DNA of 64,000 nt. Origin: Flavobacteriales bacterium (GTDB taxonomy: Bacteria; Bacteroidota; Bacteroidia; Flavobacteriales; UBA7430). The stretch lies in contig JAKMFX010000019.1 in the NCBI GenBank assembly GCA_022425195.1, forward strand, positions 1-64,000, read 5' to 3'. Below, one piece after another: positions 63,945-64,000 of this stretch. Both the position numbers and the translations under genes were made by a program. Each line of letters begins with the position of its first letter. Positions within the stretch are counted from its first letter, which is position 1. The notes under the pieces are model-generated. The model had not been told where the DNA came from. It worked only from the letters and a program-made list of their open reading frames with translations, and made no database searches.

Positions 63945-64000
63945 TTGATTCCAAAGGAAACCATAGATTTAATTTTTGAAACCGCTCGAATAGACGAGGT
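63945..64000 (+). CDS. dnaG: DNA primase DnaG, 5' fragment cut by the window edge
   Basis: The last 56 bases read (M)IPKETIDLIFETARIDEV. This matches the start of Bacteroidetes DnaG proteins (about MI-KETID-IFETARIEEV), just before the zinc-binding domain. The start codon is TTG at 63945. An in-frame TAG lies six codons upstream and there is no ATG. DnaG makes the RNA primers for replication. It is absent from the ORF track because of its length. The identification rests on only 19 residues but they are distinctive. Confidence 0.78.
   Translation, partial: MIPKETIDLIFETARIDE

Noticed and set aside
1-64000. CRISPR arrays, IS elements, tRNA and rRNA genes, prophage or defence islands
   Set aside because: Gaps are short, no direct repeats or transposase/integrase reading frames were seen, and no cloverleaf was recognised by eye. 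A tRNA search tool would settle the last point.

Overview
This window looks like a chromosomal segment of a free-living, aerobic, probably marine member of the Bacteroidota, most likely a Flavobacteriales relative. The reasons are many TAnnTTTG promoter -7 boxes, almost no Shine-Dalgarno sites, a secreted protein with a type IX secretion tail and GCT/TSP3-like repeats, DUF6089 and DUF2480 genes, a trpEGDCFBA operon, a one-locus SUF cluster and a cytochrome b558 type succinate dehydrogenase. I see no prophage, IS element, CRISPR array, rRNA or tRNA. The segment is densely packed core genome, and no gap exceeds 300 bases except the trp leader/purF upstream region.

Layout. 1-4.7 kb: a 7TM-DISM histidine kinase cut by the left edge, a soluble kinase directly behind it, then convergent hemW and a third kinase. 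4.8-9.99 kb: rluB-like, tadA, gatC/plsC, trpS, an esterase and pdxJ. 10.2-17.7 kb: a plus-strand envelope run of CBS protein, nadK, DUF6089, uppS, bamA, two ompH/skp genes and murI. 17.8-23.0 kb (minus): ileS-dksA-like-lspA-xth. 23.2-24.2 kb: a T9SS cargo protein. 24.2-30.8 kb (minus): the full tryptophan operon, preceded by a classical-looking attenuator whose short leader peptide holds tandem Trp codons. 30.9-35.1 kb: purF-like, gpsA and an orphan thioester-reductase-like SDR. 35.1-41.7 kb (minus): the SUF Fe-S assembly cluster. 41.8-49.4 kb: thiL, a hydrolase, an Xaa-Pro peptidase, sdhCAB and a TerB-DnaJ protein. 49.5-55.9 kb: DUF1853, nhaA, ALDH7, rseP and dxr. 56.1-60.8 kb: hemACDEF. 60.9-63.7 kb: leuS. 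At the right edge are the first 56 bases of dnaG, which the ORF track misses.

The genes fit together as follows. SUF supplies Fe-S clusters to SdhB and to the radical-SAM protein HemW. hemACDEF makes coproporphyrinogen and protoporphyrinogen for haem, used by SdhC. UppS, BamA, Skp, RseP, LspA and MurI build the envelope. TrpE to TrpA make tryptophan under apparent ribosome-mediated attenuation.

Several ORF-track starts are artefacts: a TTG that is the end of a TAnnTTTG promoter box was taken as a start (pdxJ, DUF6089, sdhC). I moved these starts. Several genes instead appear to use genuine TTG starts (sufB, sufD, lspA, hemA, dnaG). The most interesting signals are the trp attenuator, a large dyad centred on the nhaA promoter, and a terminator ending two bases before the murI start codon.
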